Assembly (NCBI RefSeq): GCF_964340395.1
Contig: NC_135551.1
Coordinates: forward strand, 13,748,503-13,812,502
Length of the DNA: 64,000 nucleotides
DNA from: Glandiceps talaboti
Lineage: Eukaryota; Hemichordata; Enteropneusta; Spengelidae
Direction of reading: 5' to 3'
Shown: in pieces, positions 53,640 to 64,000 of the stretch
Numbering within the stretch: position 1 is the first letter of the stretch
Layout: each line of letters begins with the position of its first letter
Program-made: the position numbers and the translations under genes
The notes under the pieces: generated by a model
Told to the model about the DNA's origin: nothing
Database searches by the model: none
What the model saw: only the letters and a program-made list of their open reading frames with translations

Positions 53640-53880
53640 ACCCCAGCGATGTCTGAACGCATTTCATTAAACTGTCACATAAGGGCTATTCTAAAAAAAC
53701 ATATTGTTTGTTTTTGAGTCAACGCAATATCTTTTAAAGCATAAAAACAATTAAAAAAGACAAAACATAAAATAAAGTAAAATCCCGATCTACATCTACC
53801 TAACCTATTTTCTGAGGCCATGTTATTGGAAACAGAAAACTGTGTTTTTTGCCTTAACTTTTGATTTCAACTTTTTAGAA
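53640..53880 (+). repeat. Dispersed repeat family R, copy 2
   Basis: Same block order as 2780-3250: TTTCATTAAACTGTC, GTTTGTTTTTGAGTC, A-rich tract, CTACC words and GGCCATGTTATTGGAAACAG. Confidence 0.6.
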
Positions 53881-53891
53881 ATACCTCAAAC

Positions 53892-53926
53892 ATGTATGTA
53901 TGTATGTATGTATGTATGTATGTATA

Positions 53927-53957
<31 letters not shown>

Positions 53958-53960
53958 ATG

Positions 53961-53989
<29 letters not shown>
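53892..53989. repeat. (TATG)n microsatellite with internal (TG)n
   Basis: TATG units interrupted by a short TG run near 53926-53941. Confidence 0.97.
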
Positions 53990-53991
<2 letters not shown>

Positions 53992-54372
53992 CAAATAATT
54001 ACATGCAGATAAGGTAATATAAGATATTATAAGATAAGATGAGATAATATGAGTTACCGTTATTAGACGTTAGCGATTGTCTGTACACTACACTCTCTTT
54101 ATTCTAAAGAATAATGTAATTTTGTCTATAAATCATTACCACCATATAATTAAACCCTTTTGGGGTGTGGGAGGATTTTCCAATAACCCGACTGACTATA
54201 GTTTAAACTATTGACTATGACAATTTTCGAACATAATTAATATCGGATCGTGGTAAACAAAATGTAATTCTTCGGACCACTCGATTCCCAGAGGCAGGGG
54301 TGTGGGTAGTAACTCAAATGACTGACTTCGGGTAGGCCTAACACTAACAGTATGCTAGACTAGTTAAATAAA

Positions 54373-54394
54373 GCCAACCCCCCCCCCCCCCCCC
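54373..54394. repeat. Poly-C run
   Basis: About 22 consecutive C residues; prone to sequencing error. Confidence 0.9.
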
Positions 54395-54527
54395 ATAAGA
54401 GTTAATGTAGACATTTCCACTAGTGTAAAAAGTTTATACCACAGCTTGTGCCGCTCTTGGTTTGTGCCTCTTTAATATAGACTTTAACAGTATGCATATA
54501 TGATATATATATATATAGGAAGGTAAT

Positions 54528-54635
<108 letters not shown>

Positions 54636-54715
54636 AAACACGGTGAAGTAAATAAAATAAAATTCCGTCTCACCTACACTATTTTCTGAAGTCGGAAACA
54701 AATATCTTTTTTTTT

Positions 54716-55499
54716 GTCTCATTGGAAATGTTCTTTCAATTATGATACACAAACAAATTCCTTCACCAGATGGTTGTAAATTCTTAGACGTCCCTTCAGT
54801 TTACCTTTTTAATTAAGTAATAAAGGGGAAGTGTGTTTTTGTCGAAACGACAGTTGAATTTAAGTATAAACATCTACGGTATCTAGTTTTACAGAATGCC
54901 TGATAGTTACTGCGCTGCCACACGCCCTGTGTAATTCAGGGCTGTCAGAAGAGATCGTCTTCGATTCGATGTATTCAGTGAAGACTTAACACATTTCCAA
55001 ATTACAATGACAGCTACTTAACTAATATCAATGAATTGACCTAAATGATTCTTCATAGACAGCACTATACACTATCTAATTAAATGAGGCCTTATTGTTG
55101 TTGGGCCTGCGGTGCATTGACAAGAACCTCTTTACATGATATTTAATGAACGAGTTTAGCCTTGGAACTTTACGACCTTATTATTACCAATTAATTAGCA
55201 AGTTAAGGTCATACTACGTCATTGCAAACAGATTGCTGTATGAAATGAAATGTTGTGGAAGATCAACTTTCAATGTTTGAATGTGAATAGTTGATATTCC
55301 TAAAACAACAACCAATTCAAGCTGTACTTGCTGTTAAAATACCTGAAGTGTTTATTTTTTTCGATCAGACAACAAACTATGTATTCACTCAAAAGCTTTG
55401 ATATACAAATGTACCAATAATTAGACGTTGTGTATGTTGACTAGAATTCGATTTCATACTTCTTGAGAGACAGTACAGCAACAAGTAAATCGTAATCGC
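54716..55499. other. Unassigned AT-rich sequence
   Basis: No gene or repeat recognised. Confidence 0.4.
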
Positions 55500-55690
55500 G
55501 TTATCGGCACTGGGTTTAGGGTGCGGACCAAAAAAAATGATTCGATTCGATTTATCGTAATATATTCTGAGTACATCTACACATACAAGTATGTTTACCC
55601 ACATGTGATTTAATATGTTCAAGGTATACAATGAGTAATATAAGTCAAAACAATTTTTAAAAAAACGTTCCAGTTACAGCTAGTGCAGCT
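55500..55690 (+). repeat. Dispersed repeat family W, copy
   Basis: GGGTGCGGACC, a CATGTGATTTAAT block, ATACAATGAGTAAT and CGTTCCAGTTACAGC match, in order, 13680-13805 and the inner end of arm B (1780-1962). Confidence 0.6.
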
Positions 55691-55805
55691 GTTGTAAAGT
55701 GTCTATGTAGGTGTAAAAACGCATTTTCTTGTTAACCTTTACATCTAAAGTTGCACAAAAACATGGGAGAGCAATGGAAAAATAGAGCTCCGTTAATGCT
55801 GCGTT

Positions 55806-57777
55806 GGCTGCAACCGGAACGTGTGTTGCTGCTGTTGTTGTTGTTGTTGTTGTTGTTGTTTAAAAAATTGCTGTGTTAGATATGATGACTTACTCATAAT
55901 ATCGTACACTGTGAACAGTATTGAATCACCTAGTGTGGGTAAAATAAAAGTATTTATGTAGCTGTACACATAATATGGCACAATAAATCTAGTCAAATTG
56001 TTTTTAGGTCCCAACTACATAAAACCAGCGATCCCCCACCCCTCGCGTTCACACACGTGATATGTTCGTGTATTCATGATTGTTTAAAATTATCGACTAA
56101 TTAACATTCAAAATGGCTAATTATATTGGTATTTTAATAATTTTCGATGAATGTATTGATGCCTAAACAATACACAAGTTTACACTAGTGCAGCTTTAAG
56201 ACATTAGATGGTCGTATAGTTTCTAAAAAACTTTGTGTAATATACAAACCTCGGATACAATGAACTATGTAAAATGCAGAACATAATTTCTATATAATTA
56301 GAAATTATATGACTATAAGTTGGATTACATAACACTTTGTAGCCGTATGTTGTGGCCTATTAACAGTATTGATATATGTATTCAATCGTCATCTAGCTCT
56401 GAGACTATTAGGGCTTCATACACACTGAGTTTAAACGATTTCGAATTAATTGTGTTTAGAATGGTTAAAATGAAATAGGAACAACGACATCGGTTGACTT
56501 AATATAAGTACATTAATCGTTCAAGTGTTTTTATATCATTAATTTACTGCCAATCAACTTCCAATCAAATGGCAACATTCCCTTGATATTTGCAACTATG
56601 AAGTGTACACAGTAACTATAGCAACGAACACCTAACACATAGTCTATTCAATAGATTACCATTTATTATAACTGTGTCTAGTTAATTTGACAATATACGT
56701 CAATAATTGACACCATTTCGATGTGCTGTAATGATAATTTTATTCATCTGTGTTAGACTCGATCAAGTCTCCGTAATGTGTTACGCTTTATTTCTGAAAA
56801 ATTGAAGAAAAAAAAACACACGCACGACTGCGCATGTGTTCTTTTGTGTGAAATAATCATCGAGCTGCATTAAGTGAGCGACTGACCAACTGACTGATGT
56901 GAGAAATAGTCGGTTTAACAAGTGAGCCCTTGAGAGTCTATTTACAACATGGAAAAATGAAGAGAGATAAAAGTGTTAAAGACAACATTCTCCTTAAAAA
57001 CTAAATGTAATAAATAACCAATTCAAACATTTGAACATTGAAATTCTTAACAAATCTCCCAAGGGACAGGTGCCAGTCAGCGAGTGTTTTTTATCCCGTA
57101 TAGCTGTTCCGAGTTCAACTCGACCTTGTTCTTTAATTTTCATTGCACCCGATAAATATTGATACTTTCTTTATTAGCTGTGTGATTAATAAATCTCCAT
57201 AATATGTGTAATTCATTATGCGACTGCCTTCAAGCAGTACGACGTGTGTCTAGAAATACAATATTTAGGTAAGTATTCAAAGCGTTATGGTTTTTTGCCT
57301 TTGAAGGGCTCTTTTGCTGACCCTACGAATCTGAAATATATAGATATTTTTCGTACAAGATACAAACATTTCGTATAAGTGTCAAACAGGTAATGGAATA
57401 TTTATATTATGCAAGCGTTGCACCAATTTCCAATTCTGATTGGCAGAGACTCGTAGAGTTATTGAAACTAGAACAGCGGGAAAAGATACATGTTGGTATA
57501 TATGGTATGACATTCCACTCAGGGGAAATGCACTATCCGTGGTGTTCTTAAGTCAATATCATCCGGAAATTTAGAATATCACCTTGAAAGATATTATCTC
57601 AATGTAAGAGATTCATAAATCACTTAGGCATTGAGCTATTAACTCACCTATCACGGCAAAAGAAATAATGAAAAGAAAAAAGATAGTCAAGAAATCTTAG
57701 GCTTGTCAAGGAGAAATCTCTGGATAAGTGATGCAAACATCAAGTGACACCTTGTTTCTCTCTTTCATAAAATTGAG
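55806..57777 (-). repeat. Right arm of 2-kb inverted repeat B
   Basis: Reverse complement of 1-1962 with scattered differences. The inner edge is at TTGGCTGCAACCGG. It includes a (TTG)n tract (55829-55860) expanded relative to the left arm. The outer edge is at about ATCTCAATTTTATGA; beyond 57777 no comparison is possible because the left arm leaves the window. The frame 57706-57948 crossing this edge has no recognised family. Confidence 0.85.
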
Positions 57778-58220
57778 ATCGTGCAAAACAGAAGGATCCA
57801 TTACATTATAAACAGATATCGGAATACCAACAGAGTTATTACATCTACGCTTGGAGGCATACCATGGGACATCCAACGCTCTAGCTTGTAGGGCAAAGAG
57901 CCAACCCACTATGCTATAAGCAATCTTAAATAAGCTAGTTGATATCATATCCCAGCATGTGCATATCTAGTGTTTTTAGTCATAAATAGATACGCAAATC
58001 ATTGCGTAATATACAGTAAGTCTGCTGACAATTTGTTCAAGTTCGGAACACTAACGACTTCAGTAGCAAGAGGTATGGGTTGCTTGATATCTTTGAAGCA
58101 GGAGTTGTCATCCACCACCTTCCAAATTATTGTTGGAGAGGGGGGGGAAGACTGATTAGGAGAGTTTGGTCTATACTTCAAACACAGGCTTTAGGGATGC
58201 TTTGAAGCTGTGACGGTTGG

Positions 58221-58226
<6 letters not shown>
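57778..58226. other. Unassigned sequence
   Basis: Nothing recognised before the (TA)n tract. Confidence 0.4.

Positions 58227-58312
<86 letters not shown>
58227..58312. repeat. (TA)n microsatellite
   Basis: TA array immediately preceding the foldback element; one TG interruption near 58304. Confidence 0.97.
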
Positions 58313-58314
<2 letters not shown>

Positions 58315-58510
58315 ACTCGGTGAGTATCAAACTGCTAAGACAGTGCTCTATACCGCAGTGGCAGAGCGTAATAGTTTTGGTAGTACTGGGACTCTTTCTT
58401 GGATGTAACTCGGAGTTTCACGCATGGTGCGATCATCAGACACTCTGATGATCGCACCATGCGTGAAACTCCGAGTTACATCCAAGAAAGAGTCCCAGTA
58501 CTACCAAAAC

Positions 58511-58599
<89 letters not shown>

Positions 58600-58970
58600 T
58601 TATTTGTCCAACTTCAATAGAGCATCTATCACCTAAACTAAACCCGTCAACTAACGGAACATCAAAGCCCAACATGTAACAACCCGCCAACACTTACTTG
58701 TCCGCACCCAATACCTCACACAATAACAACCAACACCTCCACACATACAACACCAACCCACCGACACAGACAATAGTGATGGTATCTCTATTGTCTACAC
58801 TCTATATATACAGCACACCCAGAGAGTAGGCCTCAGAATTGTCTGATGATCGCACTATGCGTGAAACTCCGAGTTACAACCAAGAAAGAGTTCCAGTACT
58901 ACCAAAACTATTACGCTCAGCCACTGCGGTATAGAGCACTGTCTTAGCAGATTGATACTCACCGAGTTAT
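58313..58970. mobile_element. Foldback element with ~130-bp inverted ends inside (TA)n
   Basis: The left end, ACTCGGTGAGTATCAAACTG to CGCATGGTGCGATCATCAGA (58314-58440), is reverse-complemented at 58842-58968. A third partial copy (58441-58510) forms a ~70-bp near-perfect hairpin directly with the left arm. The interior holds a second (TA)n array (58513-58596) and a small AGACAATAG/CTATTGTCT hairpin near 58768-58796. (TA)n flanks both outer ends, consistent with insertion into a TA target. Class uncertain. Confidence 0.8.
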
Positions 58971-59465
58971 ATATATATATATCTGTGATAGTATATCTTA
59001 ACCACCACGTGCACGCTGATCCAATGGGTTTAAGGCTGAGAGGTTGAAATTGACGTTTGGAATATTATTTTATTGTATTTTCTTGTATTTTTGTTTTGTT
59101 AAGTTTGATACTAGCGCAGTGGCGCCGGTGTCATTGTGAACAAACTTACACCTGCAAGCTTTGAGAAAAAAAAACTGTTCGCCAACAGCTGTATTTTTGC
59201 TGTTTCACGCATACAAGTGGTAATTGCTATTACTTACTAAAAACAAATCTCACAAACAACCGAAAATGTAGTGATAACAATAATTCGAATGTCTACTTTA
59301 CTGTAAACCGTACAAAACATCGTTGTATACATTGCTATTTTTCGTCTTTGGATGTTTTGTTTTCAACACAAATTCAAGTTGTGAATCAATGGTTACCCCT
59401 ATGTGCACATCCATGGTATGCAAAGCTAACTTTCTAATTACTTCCCAGAGTCATATATTTACATT
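58971..59465. other. Unassigned sequence
   Basis: No gene or repeat recognised. Confidence 0.4.
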
Positions 59466-59644
59466 TGTATGTATGTATGTATGTATGTATGTATGTATGT
59501 ATGTATGTATGTATGTATGTATGTACATGTATGTATGGATGGATGGATGGATGGATGGATGGATGTATGTATGTATGTATGTATGTATGTACGTACGTAC
59601 GTACGTACGTACGTACGTACGTACGTATGTATGTATGTATGTAA
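59466..59644. repeat. Mosaic tetranucleotide microsatellite (TATG/GGAT/ACGT)
   Basis: Sequential tracts of TATG, GGAT, TATG, ACGT and TATG. Open frames through it are artefacts. Confidence 0.97.
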
Positions 59645-59883
59645 GTGATATTAGTGACAAATGAAATAATTCGGTGAGTAATGACGTCCAAAATGTCCTT
59701 ACCCGATAACCAATTTGTAGAATATGAAACCCTAACTAATTCCCCGGCCCTCAGCCCTTGCAATTATTGAAGGCTCCCCAATATTTATTGTTCACCTAAT
59801 GCATATGTATGTCGACCAAATCCCAGGACAATTAACTGGACCACTAAGTCAACAAGAACAAAGCTATTCATTTCAGACACTCA

Positions 59884-60080
59884 TTTATATACATTTCAAA
59901 AGAATTTGCTCACTCGGTCGCGGGTTTTCAATTATGATTATAGCTGATTCATCTATGATAGGCACGTGAGTGACACATTATTATGAGATTCTAATTAAAA
60001 TGCCTCGTTAGCATGACAAAATAATGCGTCGCTTCATGGAGATACCATTCCATTTGTCACCATTATATATATTCAGATGT
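59884..60080 (+). repeat. Left arm of ~0.2-kb inverted repeat C (partner 62740-62937)
   Basis: GAATTTGCTCACTCGGTC, TAATTAAAATGCCTC and ATAATGCGTCGCTTCAT reappear reverse-complemented, in mirrored order, at 62740-62937, with some mismatches. The interior of 2.66 kb contains a LINE relic and microsatellites. Confidence 0.8.
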
Positions 60081-60529
60081 CAGTAAATTTGTGTGAAGGC
60101 ATTGCATCAATCGTTACCTGTGCTTAGATCACATTGTTTGGGCCGAAGGCGGGTATTTTAACTCTCTAAATCACTAGATGGGCACACTACTAACATTATC
60201 AAGACTGAGGTCAACATTTCTACAACATTATCCCTAATACTTCACCCAAATGTTTCCGTCTTACTCCTGTAAGACCCATTTCTCTGCTCAATTGATAATT
60301 AATTCACTGTATGGTTGTCAGCAGCAGTTTGGTGATACATTATGGCTTTATGTTATCTAACTCTAATCCTATCCTAACCCTAAGCAATAATTAAAGGCAA
60401 CATTGGGATGTCCATGACTATGGATGGTTACGTGGCTGCTATAGTAAAAGTTAAACATGACTGTTAGAATCAACTTTTATCATATATTGCGCATGCACTC
60501 ACACACGCATGTGCACATACCTACCTACC
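60081..60529. other. Unassigned sequence
   Basis: No gene recognised. Confidence 0.4.
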
Positions 60530-60612
60530 TACATACATACATACATACATACATACATACATACATACATACACAGAAACACAAACTCACACATACTCAC
60601 ACACACACATGC
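60530..60612. repeat. (CATA)n and (CA)n microsatellite
   Basis: CTAC, then CATA, then CA-rich units. Confidence 0.95.
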
Positions 60613-60686
60613 ATATACTGTGTGTGTCAGTTTTCGTAAATTAATTTGTTTGTGTTTGTCACTAGTACTCTACTTTCCTAAATTTG

Positions 60687-60691
<5 letters not shown>

Positions 60692-60761
<70 letters not shown>

Positions 60762-60820
60762 GACTGGATGTAGATAAAACCACATAAAAGTGCTCAATAC
60801 GGGTAGTAGAGCGAAATATA

Positions 60821-60871
<51 letters not shown>
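60692..60871. repeat. Two (TA)n arrays flanking a 65-bp spacer
   Basis: TA at 60692-60758 and 60824-60871. The spacer contains AAAAGTGCTCAATAC, also found next to (TA)n at 30958 and its outer counterpart, suggesting a shared dispersed sequence. Confidence 0.9.
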
Positions 60872-60876
<5 letters not shown>

Positions 60877-60949
60877 ATAAACATTATAATATAAACTGTG
60901 TTATACCAGGCGACAACAAAAACTATGTATCCTAGTGTTTTTTGTAAAC

Positions 60950-62172
60950 TTATAGTTATTCAATACAGGGTTCAATACTGGGGCCAATGTTGTTTTTATT
61001 ATACATTAACGACTTACCAGACCATGTTAATTCAAACACTACGGTTGCACTTTTTGCAGATGACTCTAAATGTATTAAGGAAATCAACCACATTTCTGAT
61101 TGTCTTAAACTGCAAAGTGATATCAACAATCTATTATCATGGAGTGAGAAATGGAGTATGCGTTTCAATGCTGAAAAATGCAAACTCCTCACGATTAGTA
61201 GAAAACGCAACCCCATTACCTTTACTTATTCAATGCGTGGTGTTTCCCTAGAAAAAGTTGACAGTATTCGTGATCTTGGAGTTGAAGTTTCTTCCAATAT
61301 GTTATAGGATAAGCATATTAATTTATCAGTTACAAAAGCTAACCGCATGTTTGGACTGATGCAACGTACATGTGGCCACACCTGTTCCACTAAAATGAAA
61401 CGCCAATTGTATTTATCCCTTGTCCGTACATGTAGTATTCTCGATTATTCATCCCAGTCTTGGGCTGTCACAACAAAGCAATTGCTACATCTTGAAGGTG
61501 TGCAAAAGAGAGCCACCAAATAGATCTTGGATATCCCCGGGAGATGAATTATAAAGAGCGTATGATTAAATTGAATTTGCTCCCGTTGAGCTACAGGAGA
61601 AAATTAAATGACTGTGTCTTTTTGGCTAAATGTTTTATTGGCATGTACGATTTAAATTTAAGTCAATTTGTTACATTCAAATCCTGTGATGATACTTCCA
61701 TGAAGATGCCATTTTTTTAAAACTGAATGTTTTCGTCATTCTTTTTTGAATAGTGCTTTTTACTCATGTAGTGCAATGCCCTTTCATGGCAAAACTTTAG
61801 CTAGTGTCAGGTCATACAAGTTTAAATTATTAAAACATTACATGGCTCTTTTAAATAATAAATTTTCTCCTGACAACACTTGTACTTGGGTAGGACAATG
61901 CCACTGTAAAACTTGCCGCTTTTGTTAAGTTCTGCATTTTTAAATCTGTACAGATATATTTTAATGTATCGTAGAGTTTGTCTTTTCGGTTTTTGTGTAC
62001 ATTTTTCATGTCTTTTTATCTTGTCCTCTGTATATCGTTTTTCCGTCGTATTCATTTGTATGTGCAATTTGTTTTAGTTCTATTGTGGAGGGTCGCTTTC
62101 TATAGGTGTTAGTCACATGTGTGACTCATCCTGACTTTATGTCAAAGCTGAATAAATAAAATAAATAAATAA
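60950..62172 (+). pseudogene. 5'-truncated LINE with reverse-transcriptase C-terminal half
   Basis: The frame starts inside the reverse transcriptase at QGSILGPMLFLLYINDLP, followed by TTVALFADDSKC with an intact catalytic FADD (residues about 25-28 of the 106-codon frame at 60987-61307). It continues WSEKWSMRFNAEKCKLL, then DLGVEVSSNML. A stop at 61305 is followed by DKHINLSVTKANRMFGLMQR, RQLYLSLVRTCSILDY and LEGVQKRATK. After a second break come MNYKERMIKLNLLPLSYRR and CVFLAKCF. The C-terminus (61746-61928) has YKFKLLKHY and DNTCTWVGQCHCKTC. The 3' end is an (AATAA)n-type tail at about 62148-62172. Jockey/CR1/L2-like; truncated at the 5' end next to (TA)n and disrupted, hence inactive. Confidence 0.9.
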
Positions 62173-62739
62173 AGAACAATGCGTTACATTTTCTACCGCA
62201 AATCTCTCAGGTATAGTATATGGTGTAGGAATGATCCAAACACGATTTCCTATTTCCATGGTGAGATAAATCCATTGGGTAAGATAATATTAATAAATCC
62301 ATTGGGTAAGATAATATTAATTTTAATATCATGAATAGAACATTATTTGAGTCGTATACTACACTTACATTGAACATCCTGACAAATAGGCAATTGTGTT
62401 TGAAGCTGACATTTGTAAGTTCGACTTCTTTCGTAGCATTAAATAAATCATGTACTCATATTCAAACGTGTAAATTATGCATTTGTCAAATTATCAAGAG
62501 ACACTACATGGGTGCACAGTACAATGTAAAACAGCAAACATCGCATACAGTGTATATCAATTTACTCATCAATCCCAACTGGAAAAAAATATAATTTTAC
62601 GCGTAACTAGCTATTTCTTAATTTCTTTGACAGATGACGTATATAACACGATCTATACGTAGGCGGAAGACGACCATTCAAATTTGTATGATATCTGATA
62701 AAAGGACACTTCCATATTTATTAACTATTTGTTCATCGA
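62173..62739. other. Unassigned sequence with a 27-bp tandem duplication
   Basis: CCATTGGGTAAGATAATATT occurs twice in tandem with 27-bp spacing (62271-62325). The rest has no recognised feature. Confidence 0.6.
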
Positions 62740-62937
62740 AATATATGTAATGATGACAAATGGAATGGTTCACTGAGTATCTACATGAAGCGACGCATTA
62801 TTTTGTCATGCTATCGAGGCATTTTAATTAGAATCTCATAATAATGTGTCACTCACGTGCCTATCATAGATGAATCAGCTATAATCATAATTGAAAACTC
62901 GTGACCGAGTGAGCAAATTCTTTTTAATGTATGTATA
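62740..62937 (-). repeat. Right arm of inverted repeat C
   Basis: Reverse complement of 59884-60080; merges into the TATG array at its outer edge. Confidence 0.8.
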
Positions 62938-63341
62938 CATGCATGTATGTATGCATGCATGTATGTATGTATGTATGTATGTATGTATGTATGTATGTAT
63001 GTATGCATGCATGCATGCATGCATGCATGCATGTATGCATGTATGTATGTATGTGTATGTCTGTGTGTATGGATGTATGTATGTATTTTTGTATGTATGT
63101 ATGTATGTATGTATGTATGTATGTATGTATGTATGTATGTATGTGTATGTATGTATGTATGTATGTATGTATGTATGTATGTATGTATGTATGTATGCGT
63201 GTATGTATGTATGTATGTATGTATGTATGTATGTATGTATGCATGTATGTATGTATGTATGTATGTATGTATGTATGTATGTATGTATGTATGCATGCAT
63301 GCATGCATGCATGCATGCATGTATGTATGTATGTATGTATG

Positions 63342-63374
<33 letters not shown>

Positions 63375-63597
63375 GTGTGTCTATGTGTCTGTGTGTATGT
63401 ATGTATGTATGTATGTATGTGTGTGTGTATGTATGTATGTATGTATGTATGTATGTATGTATGTATGTATGTATGTATGCATGCATGCATGCATGCATGC
63501 ATGCATGTATGTATGCATGCATGTATGCATGTATGTATGTATGCATGTATGTATGTATGTATGTATGTATGTATGTATGTATGTATGTATGTATGTC
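62931..63597. repeat. Long (TATG)n / (CATG)n microsatellite
   Basis: About 670 bp of TATG units with at least three blocks of CATG (63004-63031, 63293-63320, 63479-63506) and GTGT interruptions. All six frames are open because of the repeat; no protein is implied. Confidence 0.98.
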
Positions 63598-64000
63598 ACT
63601 AGCGTTCTGATGTTATTAACCTGCAATGTGGTCACTAAACAGCGAACAAGGGGACTTTAGCCATTCAGAAACAAACGACAGCTCTGGGGCTCGATTCGTC
63701 CATTATGGCATAATATGCACATGTTGACTGATCGTGATGGCAACATCATATATACGAGGAAACCGACGGACTGTAGGTCATCGCAACACAGACTGTTTCC
63801 TGAGGGCGAAGCCCAAGGGAAACAGTCATTGTTGGGGGTTTTCCACAGGCCCGAGGGAAGTTGTCGTATGGTCTTGCACGAACACGATCAGTGAGCATGT
63901 GTTTTTGTAACATTGTTACCTCATTTTATATGTTGGATATTTAATTATTAAACTCCTCAGAAAGATGGAAAACAATGTCACTAATTTGTCACCTGTATAT
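63598..64000. other. Unassigned sequence with a small hairpin
   Basis: GACTGTTTCC...GGAAACAGTC (about 63789-63825) forms a 10-bp stem with a GGGC/GCCC inner part. No gene recognised. Confidence 0.5.

Noticed and set aside
57706-57948. 80-codon minus-strand frame crossing the outer edge of arm B
   Set aside because: No recognised family, and the left arm does not keep the frame open.
62875-63660. Long frames of up to 239 codons in several frames
   Set aside because: Pure (TATG/CATG)n translation with no stop codon in repeat phase; low-complexity artefact.

Overview
The window looks like a repeat-rich, gene-poor stretch of an animal genome, probably a marine invertebrate. This rests on long (TA)n, (GA)n and (TATG)n arrays, 5'-truncated LINE relics with (AAAT)n-type 3' tails, foldback elements and the absence of operon-like coding. 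I do not recognise the species, and I found no convincing host gene, tRNA or rRNA.

The main result concerns what looks like one enormous imperfect palindrome (16770-51831). It resolves into two nested copies of a single large CACTA (EnSpm-type) DNA transposon. Four 259-bp copies of one sequence, each starting CACTAGTAG, lie at 16770-17028, 18540-18798, 35863-36121 (inverted) and 51573-51831 (inverted). The outer pair is flanked by a 3-bp target duplication TCG and the inner pair by TCT. The inner element (18540-36121, 17,582 bp) sits in the outer one (16770-18539 plus 36122-51831, about 17,477 bp) in opposite orientation. The uninterrupted insertion site is still visible inside the inner element at 34350-34352. 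Both copies carry the same body: three LINE relics, a 154-bp GC-rich foldback element with a 9-bp target duplication, several tiny hairpin insertions, microsatellites and unassigned AT-rich DNA. No transposase is recognisable, so both look non-autonomous. Each copy has lost a different segment of about 1.1-1.2 kb.

The second notable pattern is a set of 22-49 bp perfect or near-perfect hairpins, mostly ending ATAGAC...GTCTAT or ATGGAGG...CCTCCAT, flanked by 7-9 bp direct repeats that usually begin GGTTT. One interrupts a reverse-transcriptase reading frame exactly as an insertion would.

Outside the CACTA pair, 1-16769 holds one arm of a 2-kb inverted repeat (partner 55806-57777), microsatellites, foldback/MITE-like elements, a 748-bp tandem duplication, a dispersed repeat family interrupted by a LINE relic, and a possible 2.4-kb element with 12-bp inverted ends (14043-16425). 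The right flank (51832-64000) holds dispersed repeats, the other arm of the 2-kb repeat, a foldback element embedded in (TA)n, a 5'-truncated LINE with a recognisable reverse transcriptase between 0.2-kb inverted repeats, and long TATG/CATG arrays.
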